Source: a virus
Length of the DNA: 28,600 bases
Direction: 5' to 3' (one strand)
Virus record (IMG/VR): IMGVR_UViG_3300037247_001033
Coordinates: 1-28,600 of that record
Shown here: positions 15,754-20,950 of the stretch, in pieces
How positions within the stretch are numbered: position 1 is the stretch's first letter
How the letters are laid out: every line of letters starts with the position of its first letter
The notes under the pieces: generated by a model
Told to the model about the DNA's origin: nothing
Database searches by the model: none
What the model saw: the letters and a program-made list of their open reading frames with translations, nothing else
Position numbers and translations under genes: made by a program

Positions 15754-15968
15754 TCAGGCTCGTCCCACACAAAGGTAGTCCTCCCAGGCCCGCTATGGAG
15801 CTCTATACGATTGGCATCAATCACATTTAGGCGTTCCTTGTAGAGCCCTGCGTTGACAAGAATCCGCACCTTTCGGCGCCACTCCACCTCCGAAGCAGCA
15901 GCTAGCGCCCCCTGCAAGGTATTGAAGTCTCCCTTACCCTTAGCGTCGACGACGAAATCGTATTTCAT
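15750..15968 (-). CDS. Miniature protein like the N-terminal turn of a pectinesterase beta-helix, 72 aa
   Basis: The ATGA overlaps couple it to both neighbours. The sequence DFVVDAKGKGDFNTLQGALAAA, then KVRILVNAGLYKERLNV and IELHSGPGRTTFVW, follows the pattern of the first coils of pectin methylesterase-like right-handed beta-helices. Those typically run V-x-A-dG-GD-x-x-T-x-Q-x-A-L-x-A, then I-x-I-x-x-G-x-Y-x-E, then a G-x-G-x-x-T turn. The catalytic part of that family lies further along and is absent, so an enzyme is unlikely. It may be a stand-alone structural cap. Confidence 0.68.
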   Translation of the reverse strand: MKYDFVVDAKGKGDFNTLQGALAAASEVEWRRKVRILVNAGLYKERLNVIDANRIELHSGPGRTTFVWDEPE

Positions 15969-16186
15969 TTCTTGTTTCTCCCTATGAACGCAAGTAGCTC
16001 TCGAACCTGTTTGCGTGAGAGCAGCACTCGCTGAACGGCAAGCTCGACAAACTCCTGCTCCCCCTTAACAGACTGTGACTGAGTGAGGCCCACGTAGCCG
16101 TCACAGTAGTCGAACGTGGCAGGCCAATGGTAGTTTTCCCCGTCGCCAGGAATCGTTTCACTGTAGATTGTCCGTCCCTCGCCCAT
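15965..16186 (-). CDS. Uncharacterised protein, 73 aa
   Basis: I chose the ATG at 16186, which overlaps the previous TGA (TGATG); a longer in-frame version would run across the 43-residue gene. The sequence has an aromatic beta region (NYHWPATFDYCDGYVGLTQS) and a C-terminal helix (LSRKQVRELLAFIGRNKK). It is coupled to the next gene by an ATGA overlap. The function is unknown. Confidence 0.64.
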   Translation of the reverse strand: MGEGRTIYSETIPGDGENYHWPATFDYCDGYVGLTQSQSVKGEQEFVELAVQRVLLSRKQVRELLAFIGRNKK

Positions 16187-16317
16187 CAGACACTTTTCCT
16201 CTCTCCCTGGCGTCCGTACTTCTTCTCGAACGCGCGGCGCTCCTGCTCTTCCTTCCACGTAGGGTACAGACGCTTCCCGGGTTCGGGAAACTTCGGCGGT
16301 TTTTCTTTTGGGGCCAT
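16186..16317 (-). CDS. Small basic protein, 43 aa
   Basis: The ATG shares one base with the upstream stop (TAATG), and the stop shares one with the next ATG (TGATG). The product is Lys/Glu/Pro-rich with a central YPTWKEEQERRAFEKKYG helix. The perfect coupling at both ends supports it despite its size. The function is unknown. Confidence 0.6.
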   Translation of the reverse strand: MAPKEKPPKFPEPGKRLYPTWKEEQERRAFEKKYGRQGERKSV

Positions 16318-16472
16318 TACTTCATCACCATCCCAACACCAGTCGGCGGCCGCCATTCGGCCTGGTGTAGACTATTCTGACACAGTATCTGCTTCGGTGG
16401 TGGCTTATGAATGGGGGCCTCCACTTCGAAGGTCTCGTCGCACTTAGAGCAATAGTAGGTCTGGATGGGCAT
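16317..16472 (-). CDS. FmdB-like zinc-ribbon mini-protein, 51 aa
   Basis: The start MPIQTYYCSKCDETFEVE resembles FmdB-type regulatory zinc ribbons (MPxYxYxCxxCGxxFE). The second knuckle is degenerate: only one further Cys (ILCQN) is present, with a His nearby. The ATG follows the upstream TAA directly. It might bind zinc weakly or dimerise to complete a site. Confidence 0.66.
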   Translation of the reverse strand: MPIQTYYCSKCDETFEVEAPIHKPPPKQILCQNSLHQAEWRPPTGVGMVMK

Positions 16473-16904
16473 TTACACTTCCTCCGGCTCATCAACTTGG
16501 AAATCCGTTCGAGCCGTTGCTGTAACCCGCCCCACACCCGTGAGGATGAAGGTAGAGGCGATCCCTCCCCGTATTCTCTTAACCAGCTCTCTGGCTTCGA
16601 TCTCTACAACACCTATCCTGCCCTCATGAAAGGTCGAGAAGACAATTGCAAGGTCAAAACGCTGGAGTGGCTTCGTCGCCCTCAGCTCGTACCCCTCGAG
16701 CCTCTTCAGGGCCTCCGTCAGAGCTTCCTGCCCAGTTGTTCGTGGTTCTTCCCCCCGCTCGTTCATGACCTCATCTACCGCTTTTTGGATTCTTGCGTGC
16801 AGTTCTTCTGCCACCTCTACTGGCTCTTCCACGTCGCGGGGGCCGACAAGGGGGCCTGTTTCGTCACCTGGCGTGTTGGGTTCATCGGTGGGTTCTTCGT
16901 TCAT
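16473..16904 (-). CDS. Acidic protein heading the coupled operon, 143 aa
   Basis: I chose the ATG at 16904 because GGAGG lies eight bases before it; an upstream GTG would place the SD inside the gene. Residues 1-35 are acidic and Pro-rich. They are followed by a helix (EVAEELHARIQKAVDEVMNE) and then a beta-rich C-terminal domain (RFDLAIVFSTFHEGRIGVVEIEA, STFILTGVGRVTATARTDFQ). A clear promoter lies just upstream. The function is unknown. Confidence 0.72.
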   Translation of the reverse strand: MNEEPTDEPNTPGDETGPLVGPRDVEEPVEVAEELHARIQKAVDEVMNERGEEPRTTGQEALTEALKRLEGYELRATKPLQRFDLAIVFSTFHEGRIGVVEIEARELVKRIRGGIASTFILTGVGRVTATARTDFQVDEPEEV

Positions 16905-16923
16905 GTCTTTCACCTCCATCTTC

Positions 16924-16953
16924 ACTATACCCCAAGTGGCCGGCGGGCGTCAA
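16924..16953 (-). promoter_or_regulatory. Promoter of the seven-gene coupled operon
   Basis: The minus-strand -35 is TTGACG (16948-16953) and the -10 is TATAGT (16924-16929), with an 18-bp spacer. The predicted start is about 13 bases before the ATG at 16904. Confidence 0.7.
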
Positions 16954-17159
16954 GAGCTCCAACACTTGGGGCAACGGGACAGATGGGGAGCTTCGGCAGT
17001 CAGCCAATCCTCATGGTCGGCCGGAAACCGCGCATTCATTGAGAGAGAGGCGCACCGCGCCCAACCAGTGAAGCCTAGCTCCTTGTGGTAGCGCGTCCGT
17101 GCCGTCTTGCTGTAACCAACCATGTACGTACCGTTGGGATCGTGGCCTGCTCTACGCAT
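16950..17159 (-). CDS. Small Cys-containing basic protein, 69 aa
   Basis: The ATG has a strong SD (GTAGGAGGTACATC) and an extended -10 promoter directly upstream, so it is a single-gene unit. The sequence is aromatic and basic (GTYMVGYSKTARTRYHKELGF) with WARC and a C-terminal CPKC. Three Cys and two His could form a zinc knuckle. The function is unknown. Confidence 0.68.
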   Translation of the reverse strand: MRRAGHDPNGTYMVGYSKTARTRYHKELGFTGWARCASLSMNARFPADHEDWLTAEAPHLSRCPKCWSS

Positions 17160-17176
17160 GATGTACCTCCTACTTT

Positions 17177-17185
17177 AGTATAGCA
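17177..17185 (-). promoter_or_regulatory. Extended -10 promoter, TGCTATACT
   Basis: The 13-mer TTGTGCTATACTA on the minus strand (17176-17188) contains an extended -10. The same 13-mer recurs at 18252-18264 upstream of another small gene. No convincing -35 is seen. Confidence 0.55.
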
Positions 17186-17252
17186 CAACGCCTCGGCTGA
17201 TCTCGCTGGCCCATACGAGCCATCCGACCGAGGCGTGCACTCTGGATACTCT

Positions 17253-17327
17253 TGGTAACGGGAGGGGGATTCGAACCCCCGACCTTCAGGTTATGAGCCT
17301 GACGAGCTGCCGCTGCTCCACCCCGTA
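17253..17327 (-). tRNA. tRNA-Met(CAU), initiator-like
   Basis: A complete cloverleaf with encoded CCA: acceptor TACGGGG/TCCCGTT with discriminator A, D arm GAGC/GCTC with a short seven-base loop, anticodon arm TCAGG-CTCATAA-CCTGA (anticodon CAU), and T arm GGGGG-TTCGAAT-CCCCC. Initiator features are an unpaired 1:72 position (U:U), an A11:U24 pair in the D stem, and close resemblance to bacterial tRNA-fMet in the D and anticodon arms. The third hallmark, GGG:CCC in the anticodon stem, is changed to AGG:CCU. A TTGACA/TATACT promoter stands just upstream. Confidence 0.9.
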
Positions 17328-17332
17328 GGTTC

Positions 17333-17362
17333 AGTATACACACGGTTGCTGAAGGTTGTCAA
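17333..17362 (-). promoter_or_regulatory. Promoter of the tRNA gene
   Basis: The minus-strand -35 is TTGACA (17357-17362) and the -10 is TATACT (17333-17338), with an 18-bp spacer. It lies immediately before the tRNA 5' end and overlaps the opposing phosphatase promoter. Confidence 0.75.
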
Positions 17363-17374
17363 GTGTGGTAGACT
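17346..17374 (+). promoter_or_regulatory. Leaderless promoter of the phosphatase gene
   Basis: TTGCTG (17346-17351), a 17-bp spacer and extended -10 TGGTAGACT (-10 at 17369-17374) end five bases before the ATG at 17380, so the mRNA should begin at or next to the start codon. Confidence 0.6.
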
Positions 17375-17379
17375 GAGGT

Positions 17380-17868
17380 ATGGATCATGACACCCCCTCC
17401 CCCATCATCCCCAACCTCCTGTGGCAGTCAGGAGAGATGAGAGACCACCCCGAAAGGATTGAGGAGAACAAGATTGATGTCATCCTCAACCTCTCCTACT
17501 ACCCAGACCCAGAGAAAATCCAACGTTCCGTCTCTGAGTACCTCCAGTGGGGGTTCGACGACGGGCGCCTCCCAGACCTCGAGCAGCTCTGGCGCACCGT
17601 CAACTGGGTCTGCGGCGCCCTGAGAGCCGGCCGTCGCGTGCTGGTACACTGCGATGCGGGCCTAAACCGAAGCGGCCTCGTCTGCGCTCTGGTCGTCCGA
17701 GTGCTCCGAGGGCTAGGGGGCGCCTACGCAGTTGAGCTCGTACGCATCTGTAGGGGCAAATGGGCACTCTGCAACGAAACGTTCGTCACCTACATCAAGA
17801 GCGCGGACGCCACCGAGGCGGCGAACGCCTCGCTCAAGAGCCAAAACCAGCCATATTCAACCTCTTAG
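17380..17868 (+). CDS. Dual-specificity / tyrosine phosphatase-like protein
   Basis: A 162-residue protein with the Cys-based phosphatase P-loop VHCDAGLNRSG (Cys91, Arg97; HCxxGxxRSG). A candidate general acid Asp60 or Asp61 in GFDDGRLPD lies about 30 residues earlier, as in DSP/PTP folds. The N-terminus (IPNLLWQSGEM, IDVILNLSYYPD) matches the opening strands of these phosphatases. The last ~25 residues are a polar tail. It is the only plus-strand gene among minus-strand ones and seems leaderless. It may remove phosphate from host proteins, RNA 5' ends or lipids; the sequence does not tell which. Confidence 0.85.
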   Translation: MDHDTPSPIIPNLLWQSGEMRDHPERIEENKIDVILNLSYYPDPEKIQRSVSEYLQWGFDDGRLPDLEQLWRTVNWVCGALRAGRRVLVHCDAGLNRSGLVCALVVRVLRGLGGAYAVELVRICRGKWALCNETFVTYIKSADATEAANASLKSQNQPYSTS

Positions 17869-17983
17869 CCCCCAATATTGCTGTTTTTCGTGTTTTTGGA
17901 GCTAATGTTGCTTCGGCTGGCACTTCACGCCACTGCTCGATTTTGGCGCCGGCGCCGCTGATTTCTCTCATTTTGGCCTTTGG
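17869..17983. terminator. Convergent intergenic region with GC palindrome
   Basis: Between two convergent genes. It holds a perfect 12-bp palindrome GGCGCCGGCGCC (17945-17956) and short T-runs on both strands, which would suit bidirectional termination. The segment TTTGGTCAATTTTTCACT at its right end is repeated with one change near 18275. No coding frame is supported. Confidence 0.4.
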
Positions 17984-18211
17984 TCAATTTTTCACTGAGC
18001 CACACTTTGTACAAGGGGCCTTCTCCAACCTCAGCTCTTCTATGCTGCGAATGAGTTCGCCCCAAGCACCGGCAGAGAAGGTTGAAAACCCGCCCCCTTC
18101 ATCCACAGCGACCAACTGCTCGTTGTCCGCCCAGTGGAATAGGATGAGGTGCCCCCCAATGAAGACCCTCGCCGTGCACTCCCTAGTAATTCCCTTGTCT
18201 GCGGTAGTCAT
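17984..18211 (-). CDS. Uncharacterised protein with C-terminal CTKC, 75 aa
   Basis: The ATG follows GGAGGGTTTT and overlaps the upstream stop (ATGA). The N-terminal part is beta-rich (CTARVFIGGHLILFHWADNEQLVAVDEGG), followed by a helix (WGELIRSIEELRLEKAPC) and a terminal CTKCGSVKN. A shared-motif extended -10 promoter at 18253 would serve it alone. The function is unknown. Confidence 0.72.
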   Translation of the reverse strand: MTTADKGITRECTARVFIGGHLILFHWADNEQLVAVDEGGGFSTFSAGAWGELIRSIEELRLEKAPCTKCGSVKN

Positions 18212-18402
18212 AAAACCCTCCTAAGCTCCTCTTTCTCTGTTTTTCTATTTCTAGTATAGCACAATTGGGAGCTTTTGGTCAGTTTTTCACTCGCTGAGTG
18301 TGGGGTTTGACCATCATAACCCCCCACTACCATAACAACGTCGCCGTCCAGAACCATCGCATCCCGTAACCGTACTATCCCAGAAAGCTTTACTAGAGCC
18401 AT
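18208..18402 (-). CDS. Possible small protein, 64 aa
   Basis: The stop is coupled to the next ATG by an ATGA overlap. The N-terminal two thirds (MALVKLSGIVRLRDAMVLDG, DVVMVVGGYDGQTPHSA) looks protein-like, but the last part covers the promoter and SD of the downstream gene and reads as low-information Lys/Glu/Arg. No SD is seen before the ATG. It may be real with a C-terminus doubling as control DNA, or only a remnant. Confidence 0.4.
   Translation of the reverse strand: MALVKLSGIVRLRDAMVLDGDVVMVVGGYDGQTPHSASEKLTKSSQLCYTRNRKTEKEELRRVL
18253..18261 (-). promoter_or_regulatory. Extended -10 promoter, second copy of TTGTGCTATACTA
   Basis: Identical over 13 bases to the element at 17176-17188. 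The predicted start gives a leader of about 35 nt before the ATG at 18211. Confidence 0.55.
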
Positions 18403-18485
18403 AAGCCGGTAGGCTTAGGCTACAATCGACCTAACGTTGGAGTACGAGAGGACGTAGCTCGCTAGGTAGACGTACTTGGATAGAT

Positions 18486-18502
18486 ACGTGGTAGTACCAC
18501 GT
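18486..18502. promoter_or_regulatory. 17-bp perfect palindrome, operator-like
   Basis: ACGTGGTA-G-TACCACGT, a perfect eight-base inverted repeat around one central base. The geometry suits a dimeric DNA-binding protein such as the winged-helix protein encoded at 26585; that link is only a suggestion. Confidence 0.5.
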
Positions 18503-18520
18503 CTGTTGCTCAGAGTCAAC

Positions 18521-18588
18521 ACCACGGCTCGGCCCCACATGGCGGCAAGTCTTCACCACGGCTCGGCCCCACATGGCGGCAAGTCTTC
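18521..18588. repeat. 34-bp direct tandem repeat, two exact copies
   Basis: Units at 18521-18554 and 18555-18588 are identical, and the following bases (ACCACC) begin a partial third unit. GC-rich, outside any gene. It may be slippage-generated or a protein-binding array in the control region. Confidence 0.85.
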
Positions 18589-18677
18589 ACCACCCCGCCA
18601 CCTACCACGCGGCCAGCACCACCACAGGGCCGCTGATGGGGGCTGTAACGCCGGGGGTGGCAGGGCGTTGTAGGTAG

Positions 18678-18803
18678 TGAGGGCTGCACTAACCCTATGA
18701 GGAGCGACCCTCCTCAAGGGAGACGCGGCCGAGGGGTTGAAATAAAACCGCCGGTCGCGATGCCAGTAAGAGGCTTCAGCTTACCGCAGCAGTGCAGCCC
18801 TCA
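18678..18803. other. Branched fold closed by a 13-bp perfect inverted repeat
   Basis: TGAGGGCTGCACT (18678-18690) is exactly complementary to AGTGCAGCCCTCA (18791-18803). Between them are GAGGAG/CTCCTC, GCGGCCG/CGGTCGC (one G-U, with an inner GGTT/AACC) and GTAAG/CTTAC hairpins, giving a cloverleaf-like four-way junction on either strand. It could be an RNA (plus or minus) or a DNA cruciform at an origin. No known RNA family is recognised. Confidence 0.5.
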
Positions 18804-18813
18804 TAAACCCCCT

Positions 18814-18908
18814 GTACCCTACAACCCATTGTACCCTACACGCCTTTATCGCCCCTAACCTACGTAAACCTATAGTACCCTACAACCCATTGTGGCCTAC
18901 AACCCATT
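18814..18908. repeat. Iteron-like 17-bp direct repeats
   Basis: GTACCCTACAACCCATT occurs exactly at 18814-18830 and 18875-18891. Each is followed head-to-tail by a variant: a 10-base match from 18831, and GTGGCCTACAACCCATT at 18892-18908. The two pairs are offset by 61 bp. An inverted half-site GTTGTAGG lies at 18667-18674. Confidence 0.75.
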
Positions 18909-18981
18909 ATGAGGTGCAATAAACCGAAGATTGCCGCGTTAGGGCCTTCAGAACGCCACATCCCGGCCGATACTAGGGTCA

Positions 18982-19045
18982 GAGGAGCGAGTGATAAGAG
19001 CCGCAAGGATGAATAGGCCGCCCGAAAGGGGAATTGCCGCTCCTC
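18982..19045 (+). ncRNA. Structured RNA candidate, copy 2, upstream of a Cys-rich gene
   Basis: A perfect 8-bp outer stem GAGGAGCG/CGCTCCTC (18982-18989 with 19038-19045) encloses the core AGTGATAAGAGCC (18990-19002), a CC-GCAA-GG mini-hairpin and a CCC-GAAA-GGG hairpin (19021-19030). The core is identical to that of copy 1, and both copies have a C3-GNRA-G3 hairpin, but the outer stems differ in sequence while staying perfectly paired. It is placed 50 nt before an SD-masking hairpin. Confidence 0.6.
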
Positions 19046-19094
19046 CCACCTTTACCAACAAAATAGACGGAACGAGAGGGATGGCGGGCGGGCG

Positions 19095-19130
19095 GTTAGA
19101 CTCCCCAGACGTGAAACAGGAGGGTCTAAC
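19095..19130 (+). promoter_or_regulatory. Hairpin hiding the ribosome-binding site of the gene at 19132
   Basis: GTTAGACTCCCC (19095-19106) pairs with GGAGGGTCTAAC (19119-19130): 11 of 12 positions pair (one G-U, one C-A mismatch). The 3' arm contains the whole SD (AGGAGGG), and the ATG begins one base after the stem. This would keep translation off unless the hairpin is opened. Confidence 0.65.
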
Positions 19131-19131
19131 A

Positions 19132-19452
19132 ATGAACGGAATGGATCAAGAGCCGATAGGATGCGGCGAGCTAGCCCAGATACTATGCAACTGCTGGGTG
19201 GCAACAATGCCAGAAGAGGATCGATTCAGCATCCGATACGGTGCTCACAACCCGGCCTGCCCACAGTACCGCGAAAGTGGCGACCCGGTAGACCGCGTAA
19301 ATGACGAAGAACTCCGGGCCAGATTCGACATACACAATCGCTGCGATGGCGGGGGGCAGACACCTTGCCCTAACACCCCACGGATAGAAGGTAAGCGATA
19401 CTGCGCCCCATGCTTAGTCAAGGTCAACCAGATCAACGAGACGCAAGCCTAA
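19132..19452 (+). CDS. Cys-rich putative zinc-binding protein, 106 aa
   Basis: The ATG at 19132 has SD AGGAGGG nine bases upstream; longer in-frame starts would read through the structured leader and are rejected. Cys/His groups are GCGELAQILCNCW (residues 11-22), HNPAC (about 40-44), and CDGG-TPC-CAPC (71-93), suggesting one or two zinc sites. It is the first gene of the rightward block and the only one with a masked SD and a structured RNA in front, so it is probably specially regulated. The function is unknown. Confidence 0.75.
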   Translation: MNGMDQEPIGCGELAQILCNCWVATMPEEDRFSIRYGAHNPACPQYRESGDPVDRVNDEELRARFDIHNRCDGGGQTPCPNTPRIEGKRYCAPCLVKVNQINETQA

Positions 19453-19532
19453 CCACCCAGCCTGGGTCTAGCCGCCACCGCCCGCCGTGCCTCTCACAAG
19501 AAGCAAGCTCACCACTAGCAGGAGGGTAGACA

Positions 19533-19697
19533 ATGTCCAATATTCAAGCACAAGTATCCCCGAACCTACTAGAAGAGGGATACGACCGGCCCTACACCTT
19601 GCTGTGCATCCTCCAACCACCCACGAATCAGGGCCGCACTTGTGGCCACCAACGGCCTAGCGCACAGTGCCAGGACTGCATCGACGCGCTGAGTTAG
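19533..19697 (+). CDS. Cys-rich mini-protein, 54 aa
   Basis: The ATG is preceded by AGGAGGGTAGACA. The C-terminal half carries CGHQRPSAQCQDC, a C-x2-H and C-x2-C arrangement that could bind one zinc with Cys25. A small hairpin (ACCCA/TGGGT) lies in the 80-bp gap before it. The function is unknown. Confidence 0.68.
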   Translation: MSNIQAQVSPNLLEEGYDRPYTLLCILQPPTNQGRTCGHQRPSAQCQDCIDALS

Positions 19698-19712
19698 GCA
19701 GGAGGTAGAGAG

Positions 19713-19907
19713 ATGGCGAAGAAAAGGTTTGCGCTCAACCCAAGGGAACGAGACAAGGAATGCTCTCACGAGCTGGGATTCCGTTACAATGGCACCATTC
19801 CATGCACTGGCCCTAAAGTATGCCTGATGTGTGGCGAACAAGAGGAGCGGGCGGCACTTCGCAAGGCGGGCCTCAAGCTGGACGAGCACGGATTCATCAC
19901 ACCCTAA
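19713..19907 (+). CDS. Zinc-knuckle-like mini-protein, 64 aa
   Basis: The SD AGGAGGTAGAGAG lies before the ATG. Cys17, His19, Cys31 and CLMCG (37-41) fit a C-x-H...C-x2-C zinc site. The N-terminus is basic and the C-terminal helix amphipathic (ALRKAGLKLDEHGFITP). It belongs to the mini-gene array. Confidence 0.72.
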   Translation: MAKKRFALNPRERDKECSHELGFRYNGTIPCTGPKVCLMCGEQEERAALRKAGLKLDEHGFITP

Positions 19908-19993
19908 CCCCGCCACGCGCCTCCATCAGCAGCAGCTGGTAGAGGCGAGCGGCCGGGCTAGACAGCCTAGCGAGCAGTAGGAGGATAGGAACG

Positions 19994-20158
19994 ATGGCCA
20001 CCACACCGCGCGACCAAGGGTATGGGCGGCGCAAGCGTCAATCCCTCGCCTCGCGCCACAACATGCACGAGCGGAGGGTCTACGCCTGCCCTAGGTGCTC
20101 ACCTAATGCACGTGACCTCATAAGCCGGGAGAAGGTCGAAGATGCCACGGAAGACTAG
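19994..20158 (+). CDS. Basic CxxC mini-protein, 54 aa
   Basis: SD AGGAGGATAGGAACG precedes the ATG. The N-terminus is Arg/His-rich (GRRKRQSLASRHNMHERR), followed by YACPRCSPNAR and an acidic end. It overlaps the next gene by 17 bases. Two hairpins (CGCCTC/GAGGCG and GCTAG/CTAGC) fill the 86-bp gap upstream. Possibly nucleic-acid binding. Confidence 0.65.
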   Translation: MATTPRDQGYGRRKRQSLASRHNMHERRVYACPRCSPNARDLISREKVEDATED

Positions 20159-20342
20159 GGCCACGCTACGGAAGATGTCACCACTAGCGCGAGAGATCGC
20201 CAAGCTCGCAGGGGAATTGGCCGGCGAAAGCACCCGGCTCATGCGCCTAGCAGAGAAGGTGGCGAGGATTGAGCACAAAGCAACGGCGCTTGACGCCTAC
20301 ATGGTGTCGACCCGGATGGCGACGGGCTGCGAGGAGGACTAG
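20142..20342 (+). CDS. Coiled-coil mini-protein, 66 aa
   Basis: It starts inside the previous gene's end with GGAGAAGG upstream. A basic N-terminus is followed by a long amphipathic helix (AREIAKLAGELAGESTRLMR and on to about residue 55), likely a dimeric coiled coil. The function is unknown. Confidence 0.68.
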   Translation: MPRKTRATLRKMSPLAREIAKLAGELAGESTRLMRLAEKVARIEHKATALDAYMVSTRMATGCEED

Positions 20343-20345
20343 ACG

Positions 20346-20522
20346 ATGTTCAGGCTTACACAATGGATAGAAGACAAGGCCAAGGCCGACGCAGCCGAGC
20401 GCCTGCGAGCGTTGACCGCCGACTGGACGGAGGCCGAGCGTCAGGACGTAGAGACAGTGATTGAGGGGCGCCAAGTTGAGCAGCGCATCCCGATTGTAAG
20501 GCGCAAGCAACTCGCGCGTTAG
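20346..20522 (+). CDS. Helical mini-protein, 58 aa
   Basis: The ATG is four bases after the previous stop with GAGGAGG upstream. The sequence is highly charged and helical (WIEDKAKADAAERLRALTAD, EAERQDVETVIEGRQ) with a basic C-terminus (VRRKQLAR). It is not recognised. Confidence 0.65.
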   Translation: MFRLTQWIEDKAKADAAERLRALTADWTEAERQDVETVIEGRQVEQRIPIVRRKQLAR

Positions 20523-20553
20523 TAGATAGGAGCAAGAGTGAGAGGAGAACCTG

Positions 20554-20742
20554 ATGCAGCTACGCATGATGACGCTTGAGATAGCCGAGGTGTTCATACT
20601 CTCGGCCAAGTCCGCAGCTGATCTACAGGCGGAGATAACTGAAGAGACACAGCGATTCCTGCACAGCCTAAAGCTCTGTGCCTTCAACGTAGATGATAGT
20701 TCAGCGTTCGTACGGGTTGAGTTAGCAAACGTTGACGACTAG
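20554..20742 (+). CDS. Uncharacterised mini-protein, 62 aa
   Basis: SD GAGAGGAGAACCTG before the ATG. The pattern is beta-alpha-beta-like (LRMMTLEIAEVFILSAKSAA, EITEETQRFLHSLKL, AFNVDDSSAFVRVELANVDD). The leader contains GCGTTAGTAGA, repeated before the next gene and at about 23781. The function is unknown. Confidence 0.66.
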   Translation: MQLRMMTLEIAEVFILSAKSAADLQAEITEETQRFLHSLKLCAFNVDDSSAFVRVELANVDD

Positions 20743-20785
20743 GCAAGAGGAGCGCGTTAGTAGATGGGAGTAGGAGGAACGGACG

Positions 20786-20923
20786 ATGTTCAAACAGGAG
20801 CGTGGGTGTGGCCGATGTGGCTCAAGTTGTGGTGTCACAGGCTGCCGGATATGCGAGGGCTGGGTGCTGTGTACCCCTTGCAGCAGGGCTCTTGCGGGTA
20901 GATACCTTCGGGAGCGAGGGTAG
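20786..20923 (+). CDS. Seven-cysteine mini-protein, 45 aa
   Basis: Cysteines at 8, 11, 15, 20, 23, 29 and 32 form three C-x2-C pairs (CGRC, CRIC, CTPC) plus one extra, enough for one or two zinc sites in 45 residues. The SD is TAGGAGGAACGGACG. The C-terminus is basic (RALAGRYLRERG). Resembles zinc-ribbon cores; no specific family. Confidence 0.65.
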   Translation: MFKQERGCGRCGSSCGVTGCRICEGWVLCTPCSRALAGRYLRERG

Positions 20924-20950
20924 CGGGTGTTAGGTAGTAAAGGTAGACTA

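Larger units (their letters stand above)
18403..19131. other. Gene-free control region, candidate replication origin
   Basis: This 729-bp stretch separates the leftward and rightward gene blocks. Open frames across it have no SD and unnatural composition. It contains a 17-bp palindrome, a 34-bp tandem repeat, a GCGGCC/GGCCGC hairpin (18609-18633), a branched fold closed by a 13-bp inverted repeat, two pairs of 17-bp iterons, a structured RNA motif and an SD-masking hairpin. Iterons plus strong palindromes at a divergence point are typical of theta or bidirectional origins, but no DnaA box or initiator gene is evident. Confidence 0.5.

Noticed and set aside
18476-18673. Plus-strand frame of 65 codons across the tandem repeat
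   Set aside because: No SD, His/Arg/Gly-biased composition caused by the GC-rich repeat, and it crosses strong palindromes.
18991-19131. N-terminal extension of the 106-residue gene
   Set aside because: It would translate the structured RNA copy 2 and the SD-masking hairpin; a strong SD is placed at the ATG at 19132.
18403-19131. CRISPR array or att site
   Set aside because: Repeats are only two tandem 34-mers without spacers, plus short iterons; no integrase gene or tRNA-overlapping direct repeat is visible.
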